A stretch of 64,000 nucleotides of DNA from Lutjanus erythropterus (Eukaryota; Chordata; Actinopteri; Lutjaniformes; Lutjanidae): positions 7,959,104 to 8,023,103 of the forward strand of contig CM034613.1 in assembly GCA_020091685.1 (NCBI GenBank). The letters run 5' to 3'. Of this stretch, positions 1-11,447 are shown one piece after another. Made by a program: the position numbers and the translations under genes. The first letter of the stretch is position 1. Each line of letters starts with the position of its first letter. The notes under the pieces were generated by a model. The model worked only from the letters and a program-made list of their open reading frames with translations, did not search any database and was not told where the DNA came from.

Positions 1-1271
1 TTTGCCTCTACTATTTTTCATCCATGTTGATCCAGCCAGCTGGCTGCTCATTCTGTGGCCCTGTGTCAACAGATAGGCCTGAGATGGATGCCCACTGGTC
101 TTTTGTTGGAGGGAAAGAAAGAGAGACCCCCACTAATGCCTCCCCTCCCTTTTACCATTTTCTGTTTCTCTCTTTTTTAATGTCTCCCTCTGTCCTTTCA
201 GTCTTTCTGCTGCTGTGATTTGTGGCAGCAGGCAGTGATAGGGGAGGAGGTAACTGTAGGGCAGACTTGTATTAACGGAGGGGAAGAAAAGACGAGATGG
301 GGAGAGAGGCGTGGAGGGACACAGGGCACATCGCTGGGTAAATAAAGGGATGGGAGTTGGGCAGAAGCAGTTTGTCAGGCCTTACATACTGTGCCAGCGT
401 GCGCGCGTGGATGTGAACGTGCGCACAGACCTGCGCTAAGTCAGTAAATCTGCATGATGCATGTGAGTGCAGTGTGTGTTTGCGTGCATGATAACACACA
501 TGCTCCGCTGTGAATCTTCTCACAGATGGACTGCTGCAAACACACAGCAGACCTCATTCATATTAATGAGCTAAATCTATACAATGAAAATTTAATGCCA
601 ACAATTTGTGACTGGGTGCCCAGTGTATATCAATGTGCACAATTAGTGGAGGAATTGGTATGTATGAGAGTGTATATACAGATGGGTGACAAATTAAAAG
701 TGTCTTAACGGTTGTTCCACCATGAGCCTGCAGAACAGCTTCAGTTCTCTCGTCACAGATTCCTTTAATTTGTCACTCCATCTGTATTTGACGCTCACAA
801 TCTATCAAAAACTCCACTGAGAGCTCTTTCTGAAGATAAGAAAAAATATTTGCGCTTGTTAATCGGTAATGTGATGCATGCAACAGTGAGATGAGAGAAG
901 CAATTATTAAAACCAAATCAATAGTGGCTGTTGTCAGGTGTCATCACAAGAGTGACTCCCCATGTTTAGACCGACCTCAGAAACTCGTGTATTATTGAGA
1001 TATAACTCAGGACAGAATAGGATTAGCAAATTAACAGTTACAGGATAATGTGGAGGAGAAATAAGGTAACCCCAGACCTGAGCAAAGATGGTTTTGTCTT
1101 TAGTCTTTTGAAATACGTTTGATTATATTAGTTTTGGGCAGACTAGAGTGTCTGAAACACTAAAGTAGTTTTGGTTTAATTTTCTCCTTCCCTGTTTCCT
1201 GTGCTTAGAAATGCTATGTTCTAGGCTCAAGCCTGCCATTTGCAAAACAAAGGAGGTTCAGTAATTTACAT
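1..1271. other. Non-coding DNA
   Basis: No gene is seen. At 525-700 there is an AT-rich stretch of normal complexity with homeodomain-like core sites (CATATTAATGAGC), which could be a conserved non-coding element. The rest is unremarkable. Confidence 0.5.
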
Positions 1272-1375
1272 TAATCCATCCATTATCTAAAACAGTTTAT
1301 CGTTTACAGGGGTCTGGAGCTAATCCCAGCTGACATTGCGGTACACCAGACAGGTTGCCAGTTCACAGTGCTGAC
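1272..1375 (+). repeat. Short dispersed repeat (ATCCCAGCTGACATTG family)
   Basis: The stretch CATCCATTATCTAAAACAG followed by GGAGCTAATCCCAGCTGACA and a CACCAGACAGGTTGCCAG block is a common teleost interspersed repeat with the layout of a SINE or LINE tail. It is a diverged fragment. Confidence 0.65.
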
Positions 1376-2697
1376 TAGTTGGTACCAGTTGAGGCATTTA
1401 TCACAATTTCAAGTGATTATCACTATGTGAAAATGCTGACGTCAGCCAGGTTGCGCGTCTGTTTGTGTGCATGTGCGCATATAGAAAATGTGTGGGATTT
1501 TATTACATTTTCTTCTTCTTTCCCATAAGGCCTCAGCTATGTGTCACTGAATCACCATCTCTTCCCCTCTCCATGCAAAAATATCACCCAAAATAAACTG
1601 TCAGAGAGTTGCTCAGATGAAGAAATATGAACTGAAAATATTGTGCATGAGTGTGTGTGTGTGTGTGTGTAAGCGTTCCACCTGCGTTTGTTCCTGGCGA
1701 TGTGTCATACCACGGTGCGCTTATGCAGTTATTTGGCAGTGATGGTCGCTCCCATGTCAAAACACACACACATACATGCACACACACACACACATACATA
1801 CCTGATACCTGGTCCAATATCAGTGTAAATGAGACAGGAGGACCACTCTTACACCAGATGCACACGGCACTCAGTGTCACTGTCACCGCAGGAGAAGAGA
1901 GGGCGAGGAAGCAGAGTCAACAAGATAGAAAAAGGGAAAAAAGAGGAAGGATGGAAGCAGAGAGGAAGGGGAGGGCAGAGGAGTGGTGGATACTGCTCAT
2001 TGCCATTGTTATTCCCCCCTGCAGAAAATGGCTACCTCCATTAAGTCACTAATGATCCCTGCATTGTGCCATGACAGTGTCGGGGAAGAGGGACCGAAAT
2101 GTCTGAGCGAGAGGGAGCCGGGGAGTGATGCAGAGCAGAGGTGAAATTATGGAGTGAGTGATGGAGAGGGAAGGAAACGGGAAAGGACAGAGGAAGGGGA
2201 AGGAGAGGAAGTAGTGGAAAAGTAAGTGGAAAAAGAGTGAGGGGACGATAAATGAACGAAGCGGTGCAGGACGGTGAGGGATGGCGCCGCAGGGAGACTG
2301 AGCGAACACGGATGTGACATGCATTTTCCATATGGTACAGCTTCCTGATGTGGCTACTTATACTCCTCGGCATGCCGTGCCAAACCGCCGGCGTCTGATC
2401 CGTCATGTCACTCACCGCCCGCTGGAGCATGACATTAATGGACATGCACGGTACAAGCAGGCACATGAGAGCAGATCTGCTCATTCACACATCCAGTCAG
2501 GACCACTGGGGCGACGTATGAACAGACATGCAAATGCAATTTTTTTGACAGGAGCACAGACAGATCCTCCCTCACAGGCTCACGCACATGATGCACCGAG
2601 TATAAACACATGCATCACGGTCGTGGGAGACCTATAGGAAGAGGCAGTTATGTCATTGAATATTACTCTTGAAGATGAAGCAGCGCAGACATAAATG
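1376..2697. other. Non-coding DNA with purine-rich tract
   Basis: It holds GT/CA repeats, then a strongly purine-rich plus strand at 1895-2240 (GAGGAAGG-type), then a GC-richer segment to 2520. Several open frames cross it, but their composition follows the tracts and no protein is recognisable. Confidence 0.5.
1651..1670. repeat. GT microsatellite
   Basis: A perfect GT run. A CA run of similar kind lies at 1762-1792. Together they produce spurious open frames rich in Cys/Val and His/Thr on the two strands. Confidence 0.9.
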
Positions 2698-2701
2698 TTA
2701 A

Positions 2702-3978
2702 AGGAGAAATATGTAATATATTTACTCTATTAAATCATGAAATGATGAGGATGTGGTATAACAGATTAAGGAAACATGCTAAGTTGAAATGCAAGAACAC
2801 GCTACAGCCCGCATGTTTTCCTCTGAAATTGTAATTCCGGGCCAAAATAACTGTTTTGTCAGCCTGTTTCACCTTTATTTGATGTAAAATTAATGCTGAA
2901 TGTTCGCTGAATTAGTTAGTGTGTGTTTATGAGTCGTAAGAAATCATTAAAAATCTTTTAGAAGGAGTAAATGGTTAATTTTAGTGATATGTTCTGTTCT
3001 ATCTGGCAGGCAGTCACTAAACTCCTGGTTGTATATTTTCAGAGAAGTGGAATTTTGTTATCAGGATTACAGGTTTAACCAGGACTCAAAATGAACTTTG
3101 TTCCTTAATATTGTCCCCGATTCTACTTTCAGCTATTCCAGACTTAACAACCATTGCCCCAAACTGAGGTGGATTTTTCATTCTATATAATAAATATAGT
3201 TTTATAAGATTGTTTCATATAAATTGATGTTTAAGAGAGCTTTAATACGTATATGGCGATGCGTGGGAGAGGAAATCTGGCTTGTGCAGGTGCAGCCAGC
3301 TCCATAGTGATTAAGACGAATAATGTCAGGCGAATGTGTGGCTTTATAGATCTGAAAAAAAGAATGTGTCTGCATATTTCTGTCTTTTTTATGCATCTTT
3401 ATGACCCTTTATGCATTTCCTAGTGTTTTCACTGCAATCACAAAGTGGATATGGGCTGGTATCCCAAACAAGCCGGCTCCATGAGGGCCGATACATATAC
3501 TGTTCCCTATATCTCATGCCATTATATGGGGCTCATAATAATAATAACAACAACAATAATAATAATAATATGACACCTTGCTGGGCAAATACTCACCAGA
3601 GCAGTGATTCCCAAAGTGTGGGCTGTGAAGGCCTTGCAGGTGGGCCTTGAGAAATCATTATTTTTTATTGTATTGTACATACTTAATCTCAAGTTCTGGG
3701 TTTAACTTCACATCGACAGAGAATTGACAGTTATCAATGGGTGATCAACTTATAGTGTCGGACTCATCGTCATTTGTCAGTGCTCCTCTTCAGTGTCCAT
3801 GCAGCCTGCAGGCAGCCTGCCTGAGCTTTGAGTCTGGGGAGGAGGGTGGGGGAAAACAACTCGCATCAACCAAGTGATTGTGTCATTGTGTTTTGAAAAG
3901 GGATTCAACCTATTTAATATACCATGTATGGCTACAATACACACATTTTTGAATGTTAGGGACTTACGTACTTCTCCT
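2702..3978. mobile_element. TTAA-flanked inverted-repeat element, copy 1, interrupted
   Basis: The termini are AGGAGAAATATGTA on the left and its imperfect inverse ending TCTCCT on the right. The element is flanked by TTAA at 2698-2701 and 3979-3982, the target choice of piggyBac-type transposons. It aligns with the uninterrupted copy at 49868-50386. No coding capacity is seen, so it is a MITE. A second element is inserted at 3080-3698. Confidence 0.78.
3080..3698. mobile_element. Nested 619-bp insertion with 8-bp target duplication
   Basis: The stretch is bounded by GGTTTAAC at 3072-3079 and 3699-3706. The related copy at 49.9 kb has a single GGCTTAAC at this point, so it preserves the empty site. 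The ends begin CAGGACT and, inverted, CAGAACT, which with the 8-bp duplication suggests a hAT-type element. Inside are an AAT/AAC microsatellite (3537-3570) and a CAGTGATTCCCAAAGTGTGG segment like other hAT ends. Confidence 0.75.
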
Positions 3979-3982
3979 TTAA

Positions 3983-5029
3983 GGCTCACTCGCTTGATCT
4001 TGAGCAACTTTTGTGCACACACAGACTCACCTGTGTGTTTGCAACTCCCTAAAATATCCTCAAATTAATCTCCTCCCTCCATGCCTCAACGAACACCGCA
4101 GTCACACAGCCCCCATCCTCCAGCCAATCACCGTAGCGATCTGCTTATTGAAGAGCGGGCGAATGCCACGGCTAGTTGTTTGATTTGAATTTGAATTTTA
4201 AAACATCTCCCTCATTACATTTTCCATTATTTAATCAATTATTCATGAAATCCACAAATGAGCAAGGGTGCTCGGATGCCGAGCAAACACTTGGACAGCC
4301 CTGAACTTGATTCACTGTTTCTCCTTCATAACCTCCAAGTATATGAGCCCCTGCTTCGTCTACAAGTGTCTCCTAAGGACACTCAGAGAGACAGAGGAGG
4401 CGGAGGGAGGAGAGGAGGCATGTCTGACAGGAGAGAGGGCTGCCACAGACAAAGAGATGGAGTTAGAGGGATGGTAGCAGAAGCAGAAGGGGATGCAGAG
4501 CGGGGTGGCAGATGGAAGAAGATGAGAAGTGGGGCGCTTGGGAAAGGCAGAAGGATGGAGGGGAGAAGAAACGGGAGAGGAAGGGAGAAGCAGACACAAG
4601 GAGGAAGAAAGGCAGACGGCAAGACAGAGGGCAAACTGAGTTAAAGCAACCAAGGCAACCGGCGGCATCTGTGATCAATAACACGCGTCCAACGTGTGAT
4701 ATGCGGAGCAGAGCACCATCCAGGCTCAGGCCTTGGATATGTTACACTACTACCACCCACAACAAAATACTACACCTCCTGGAGCAGGATATTGTACTTC
4801 ATTATGTTTTCATATTGTGCAAATCTCCACCTGGCAACCCAGACATAATATTTGGCTCTAACCCCTTGGTAATCACCAACATTTTGATTAGTAACTGGTA
4901 TTTAATTAAAAAAAAAATCTCAGTAACTGTAACGCATTACAATTACATTTATTTAGTCATTTAATAACATGTAACTAGCCACAGGTAAGTAGTTATTCTC
5001 CAGGACTGGTAGTGTTGTATAAGACATTC
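3983..5029. other. Non-coding DNA with purine-rich tract
   Basis: A CNE-like segment lies at 4080-4260 (CCAGCCAATCACCGTAGCG). A purine tract at 4380-4640 yields Arg/Gly-rich or Ser/Pro-rich spurious frames. No gene is seen. Confidence 0.5.
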
Positions 5030-5250
5030 GTATGAAATTTTGCCATAATTAGCATATGAGTTCTTGAGTTATGAGGTCACAATGTCCTTGGCCTTTGACC
5101 TTTGCTCATCAAAATTTAATCAGCTCATTCTGGACTCCAAAGTGGTCGTTTGTGCCAAGTTATAAGAAATACGCTCAAGGTGGTCTTGAGATATCATGTT
5201 CACAAAAATGTGAGAACCTGAGCAAAATGTGAGAACCTCGCCTGCAGTGA
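5030..5250 (+). repeat. Dispersed repeat rich in GGCCTTTGACCTTTG
   Basis: It shows GAGGTCACAATGTCCTTGG and AAGTGGTCGTTTGTGCCAAG. It is related to 55960-56350 (TCAAAGGTCAAGGTCAGTGT), a common teleost interspersed family. It ends with a short tandem duplication of AAAATGTGAGAACCT. Confidence 0.5.
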
Positions 5251-5279
5251 TGTCATTTGCCAGCACGATTTTTTCTAAA

Positions 5280-5770
5280 ATGACTAGAGTCATGTCTGAC
5301 TGAAGTCACAGATTTGAGGACTTGCTTGACTAACATTAGTAAAATACTTGGTATCCAGTACTCTAGACTTGAATTAGACTTGAGACAGATGACTTGAAAG
5401 GATTTGACTTGGACTTTGTTATTAAATAGTTGCATTTTTCTAGATATTGAGAAGTTTGGTTTGGTTTTGGTTGATTTGTAGTGCAATGCATGCAAACTGT
5501 CAACCTACTAGGATGACAGGGGGTGAGTTAGTTAGTTAGCTATGTTAGACTTGAGCTTCACGCTGTCTTTTAACTCTTAAATGTAGAAACTTGGGTAGGT
5601 CATCAAGATTACTCTTGACTTGACTTGTGACTTGCTTGTCCTGAGTAATGACTTGACTTGCTTGATTCTCACCACAGTGACTTGGGACCAGCTTGAGACT
5701 TGAAGGTTAAGACGCGAGACTTGTTTGTGACTTGCACATGTGTGACTTACTTCTACCTCTGGATGATCGC
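5280..5770 (+). repeat. Degenerate GACTTG-rich tandem repeat
   Basis: Short GACTTG/ACTTGACTTG motifs recur throughout, with a core at 5600-5745. This is a degenerate simple-sequence expansion of a type common in teleosts. Confidence 0.6.
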
Positions 5771-5829
5771 TGCAGTGGTATAGCTCTGGACAAGATCCAT
5801 GTCTGTAGGTCACTCATGCACACACTAAC

Positions 5830-7560
5830 TCACACACCCATGGAAGTGATCACATGATTCCCTGGCAGAGGTAATAATAAAATAAATCACTTATTTTCCC
5901 TTCTCTTCACATCACTCTCCCTCTTTTTGTCCCCCTCTGTCTCTGTGCTGGCAAGATAAATAAAGAGATGTAATGAAGAATTTTACAACCTTGTGTGAAG
6001 CAGCCATTGTGTTCCTATATTACAAGTCGTGAATAGTAAAAGGCCCTCGCTGTCTCGCTCCAGTCAAGACACAATTCGGGCAAAGACAAATAGGCACTTG
6101 GATAAAATAAAAGGTGGGACAGGGGGCCTTGAGGATATTGAAAAAGCAACAAATGACCTTCTCCAAAGTTTCATCTCTTCCCCTTGTCTTTCTCGCTCTG
6201 TGGGTCTCCTTCTCCGCCTCGCCATCTCCCTCTTTCCCACTCACTCACTCGCTAATGGTTATTTACCTTGTTGGAAAGGGCTTCGCTTTCTCACCAACGA
6301 GATCAACAACAGGACGTGAGCAAAAGCCGAGCAGCCTCGGAAACAGAAAAGGGAGAGGAGAGGAGGAGCGGGCAGAAACGGGGAGAAAAGAACTGAAAAT
6401 ATATCATTCATGTCGGTCTCCCCGGTGACACCGACTCTCTCCCTCCCACTCTCCCTCACAGCTGTAATGGAAGTGAAGGTTTGGCCACAGACAGAGAGAG
6501 GGGAGAGAAAAAAGAATTACATGTCAATATTTGTTCCCTCTGGCTGCCTGGATAGAAACAGATACATTACATTCTCTTAGTCTTTTCCCCCTAAAGCCAA
6601 TTCAAGAGCTCTACCTTTGTTTGGGATCAAGAAGACTTCGGGGGTCGCCTGGGAGAAAGCAGACATGGCGAGATAGTGAACAAGGACACCAAGGAAAGGT
6701 ATGAGTTTAAGGGAAAGAGGGTGAGAGGATGACTAATGCAGACAAACAATGATTTTATGGCCACAGAATGGGAATAAGCTTAGAGTGGACATTTCCCATA
6801 GCAAGTATTTGGAACACAAACAATGAGTCGAGCCGGCTACTTCTCTATCTCATTGACTACAGGCTGTATCATCAGTGTGAGCAGTTATTGCTCTTGGGCC
6901 ACAGGCTGTCCCTTACTTGGAAATTGCGTTGGCTATACGAATAAATACCACCAACAAGAACAGAAATGTTTGCTGCGCTGGATGTTGGGTTTTGTGCTCT
7001 TCGGAATAAACAGTAAGGCGAACATCACACCTACAGTTTGCTCTCCGCAGTCCAAACCCCAGTTGGAAGGTTTGCTTCATTATATTTGTTTTGTTAAGGC
7101 TGACAATACATCATTACCAGAAAGACATTACACACCACTTCCTTTTTTAAACCATCATTCATTGCCTTAATCCACTGCACCCACAGACTGTTGCTCTTTG
7201 CTAAGGAACAGCGAGAATCACTCTCTCCTGCTGAAGATAAGTTGCACAGACTTGTAGCTTCTTTGTTGGACAGAGTTTTAGTCATCCCTCATCCCAATAA
7301 ATCGGAGAGTTTGGCTTGTGTTGATGGACCTGTCCATGCTTGTTGCCAAATTGTTCATATTTGGCAGCGACACCACTCTTGAAAATATTAGGAAACTGCT
7401 TGATAGGGGTATTAGTCCAAACTATAGTTTCCATTTGGTCTCTTCTTATGTTAAGCAAAAGGAAAAAAGTCAAGAGATATCCAAAGTCAATAGCATACAT
7501 TGTCTAGGAGCCATGGATTTCTGTACAAAACTGTGGGCCAAGTCACCTTAAAGATGTAGA
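5830..7560. other. Non-coding DNA
   Basis: Pyrimidine-rich at 6160-6250 and purine-rich at 6330-6400. No recognisable exon or repeat. The open frames are short and compositionally plain. Confidence 0.45.
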
Positions 7561-7564
7561 TCAG

Positions 7565-8160
7565 GGGTTTTCAAAGTTTTGATGACTGAGTGCCAACTTA
7601 AATTGGCTAGCATATTATTGAGGGCCATACGGGAAAACCGACAAACTTGTCATAGGATTTGTGATTGGTCTCCTAATAGCGTTTACTGTTTAATTGAGCA
7701 CTAAATTCCTGTTGGCAGATAAGGCAGATCACTTTATCTGTCCCCTGAGGTACGACAAAGTAAGAGTAGATCCATTTTTCCTCACACTTTTTTTTCCCTA
7801 AACCACCACCAGCTTTAGCTAACAGCACCAGCATTGATGACAGACCTTAATTTCTGCAATGCCTGTAAGGTCCCAGTAGTAGCCTTGCAATGAGTCGTCA
7901 TTTCTAACCTGACAGACACTTGTTAGCAGGGCAGTTTCATGCTGTAGCTGATTAGTGTATTAATTATAGGCTATTGAAAGTAGTCTTGCAATACCAGACA
8001 ATTCCAATTCCAAATCTCCCCACCTATGGATCATCAATATAAGTGGGAATGCAAGGTAGTAAGGACACAACTTCTGCATGTCACCACTCCAACATGAAGA
8101 GCTGCCCGAAAGACTTGAATTGGTTCTGCAATGCAGTTTTTTTTTTTTTTTTTTTTTTTA
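7565..8160. repeat. hAT-like relic and poly-T tract
   Basis: CAGGGGTTTTCAAAGTTTTG near 7563 resembles a hAT terminal repeat. The rest is diverged interspersed DNA. A run of about 20 T lies at 8140-8159. No gene is seen. Confidence 0.4.
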
Positions 8161-8229
8161 ATCACAACCACAAAAGCTTGTCCTCAGTCTCTTTTGAGTT
8201 AAGCCTAGATACTGACTTGTGAATCTGTA

Positions 8230-8490
8230 TTGAAAGCATTGAAATGGCCCAGGGATGATTAAAATATAATACATGCATTTCATCTTCGGGGCAGAAGAAT
8301 CATACACTGGATAAGTGAAAATTTTGACTTGCTGGTGGCACTAGAGGAAAACTCAGTTGATCACCAGAGTCAGTTGGATTCGTCCTCTGGGGACCATGAA
8401 TGTCCTGTAGTTGTTAAGATATATCATTTGGGATAAAAGTGATAGACTGAGCAAGAGACTGTCATCGCCTTCCCTAGAGGCTCACTACTA
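8230..8490 (+). repeat. Dispersed teleost repeat, partial copy
   Basis: It carries ACTGGATAAGTGAAAATTTT and GGATTCGTCCTCTGGGGACC, matching the repeat at 32.7-32.86 kb. Only the terminal third is present. Confidence 0.6.
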
Positions 8491-11447
8491 ACATGGTTAA
8501 GAACTTAGATGGATGTCCCATTGCTGTAAATTTACTGCCAGACCAACAACTTCACTACTCACCAGTACCTCCACTCAACACCTTCACCGTTCCTCTCTGC
8601 CACCGTAGACAGTATGAGTATCAGTATGCCACTCGCTCTGTCTTCTGCTCATTCATCACAGCCCGTGACCAATCAGTAGTCTGCAGTGTTCGCTGGCTTA
8701 ACTTTATCATTGGGACTAAAGCCAAAATACTCCCAGAGCAGAGGCATTTCCTTTTTTACTAGTTAGTCTTGTAACTTTATCCCCATGTTTCTCCACCAGT
8801 AGAGAGACTGACTTTCCCTTTCAGTTGAATAGAAAGGGGAGCATCTGTATTTATGACCATGTTGAAAACCCTACTGTCAGGATTTCTTAATACTGTAATA
8901 CCTTTTTACCACCCAAGACTAACTTGTATTTACCTTGGAAGACAGCTCGATGATCTGAGAATGTGAGAATCCATCTTGCCAGGCTCCAATTCATCCATTT
9001 GTGTGCGCACAAAAAGTGGTGCATCCAAACAGTGGCAGTGGCAACAACCGGTGTGGTTTTGGGCGTACCAACAGCAAGAAGTGTCCACATGACTCATCTT
9101 GAATAAACAATGTCGGTTCCTGAAGAAATTAGTAAAGATACTGCAATAGCATCAGTTATATCAGAACTGGAGGGTATTTCTTCATTGAAAGAAGAGCAAA
9201 GAAAGGCACTGAAGGCTTTTCTCAATGCCGTGCAGAAGAATGCAGAGTGTCATCCAAATGACGAAAAATATAGCAAACAATGTAAAGAGTGTAATTGGTT
9301 ACACAATGAAATAAATGACAGAGCATAATATGAAACAATAGAGCTTTTTCTATGATCACACGATAAATGGGCAGTTTATTGCTACATTGCTCAGCCCTCT
9401 TTGCGGTTATTTTGTGCAAAGAAAGTTTGATTGGCATTGTTGCACCAGTGACAAACTTCACTGCTTGATGCTTGTTGAATCCAGACTTATGTGTACCAGC
9501 TCATTCACCACAAAGGGCACAAAGGGCAAGGGGTGAAACCAGCTAATGCCCTTCTGTGCGCAACAAATTGACAACCTCATATATCACGTTCAGTATTTCA
9601 TTATGTTAATACACACTACAGTACAGGAAGCCCCAGAGCTTGAAGAACAGGGTTTGTGAGTCGGTTTGTGCGATAGGATTGATGACATGAGTGACACCTA
9701 GTAATTAATTGGCCAGAGGCAGTCAGCCCTTCCTATCCAGAACCATTTGTAAATGCCTTCCACGCTCACAAACAGCACTTACAAATCAATGCCGTGCTAT
9801 CTAACAATGCTTACAGCCACTGGAATATTGAATGAGACCCATATTGTTAAGGTCATCCAGAGTTGTACAGTGGGAGCAGCCAATGCCTGCTTTAATTGTG
9901 TGTCCCTCTCACACTGAGCAAACATTTAGAAAGGTACTTAAGAGTTATCAGGAGCAAAAAACTACTCTGGGAAACAGTGATAAAACAGGTGTGGAAGAGC
10001 CTTTAGTGCTTTAGTGCTACGGTAAAGGAAACCGGTGTCACATTCTGTTGTATCACTGTCAAATTATTAACCTCATTACCGCCTTTCAGTCACAGTTTTT
10101 CACTACTTTTACTGAACAAATACTCTCTAACCTTTTCATCATTCACAAGTTTTCTCAAAGTCAAGTCTTTAGATCCAAATCAGGCCGCATGAAACAATGA
10201 TGTTGATTGTCACCGAGGCAACAATTTTCTTGCGGCACCCAAGGCGTTTGATTGTGAGATTAGAGTTGCAGTCATTTAACACCACCTGAATAAAGGTTAA
10301 TTGTGGCTGTAGATAAAAATTATCATGGCATTCAAACTAATCTGTTTGGAATAAGTAGTCTGCTTAGCATCATAATAATTCGCTTTTTTGCGCCGAAGTT
10401 GTATCACCTCGGGCAACCATGGGATTTGTAATAATTGCACCAGCTGTCTGCGTTCTTAATCCCACACAAATCTGCCATGCCTGTAATCTGTAAAATTCCA
10501 TCATAAATTACCATATTTTGCCAAACACTGTGATCATTTGATAACTTTTGCAGTGTGAATCTGCATCTCATTAAAACCGGCTCCATTTTAGTCTCAATAA
10601 GAATGTCTTCATCTGTGTTTTTTTGCACATTTTTCTTTTTCTTTTGGTTTAGCGCAGTATGGAGGCTGCTGTGGAAATTCCTAATGAAAGCTTGATAGTA
10701 ATTTGGGTGCAATTTCAGCAGGCTCATCTAGCTGCTCAGCATGAAGGCCCATTATGTCCCTGTCGTCTCCAGAGATAATCCTCGGGATTAAATTAGAGTG
10801 AAACACTGACTTTGTTTATCTGGTGGAAAGGCAACGCATGAAACGCAGACGTGGATTAGATTCCTAAATCATATAAGGTCCCCAGGTCTGCCGGTGCAAA
10901 TGAGTCAAAATCAAACATGTGGAAAGAAACCATAAAATGCTGTAGATGTGAATTCAATGTTAAGTAACAGAAAAGTAGACCAAATGTTACTGAGATCAGA
11001 GGAATTGTCCACTGGATGCTGATTAGCATTTCTGGCATGAAATCAGTAATCTGTGATGGATTATATTGTGAAAGGATCCCTGCTGTTTCAATTATATCCA
11101 AGTAGCATGTTACTGTCAGACTTGCTTACATTATTGTATAGCTATTCACTTCACTAGGGCTGCCCCTTGAAAATCGAAGTATTGAACCATCAGTCAACTG
11201 AGATTCTGCCAGTCGAGCAGCAGTTGTTTTTTTTTTCCCTTTATCAGTCAGTGTGCATTACAATAAAACAGATAAAAGCTCACAAAATGCACAGTGTTTC
11301 ATATTAGCTGCGCACTTAAAAGAAAAAAAACAACATGCGCTGGTGGTTAAATGATATGAAAAGGTGGAACAAGTGGAGAAACAAGTTTCAGCTGTTGTTT
11401 TTTTTAAATGTGTCATTGCACACAGAGAAATGTAATAGTACGGCAGG
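8491..11447. other. Mostly non-coding DNA
   Basis: It includes a small open frame at 9110-9328 discussed under findings. CNE-like sequence lies at 10,180-10,330 (TGATTGTCACCGAGGCAAC) and 10,400-10,860. I see no supported gene. Confidence 0.45.

Noticed and set aside
1584-2052. Open frames rich in Cys/Val or His/Thr on both strands
   Set aside because: They are translations of GT/CA microsatellites and the adjoining purine tract.
4258-4964. Overlapping open frames on both strands, Arg/Gly- or Ser/Pro-rich
   Set aside because: They result from the purine-rich tract at 4380-4640. No domain or splice signal is seen.
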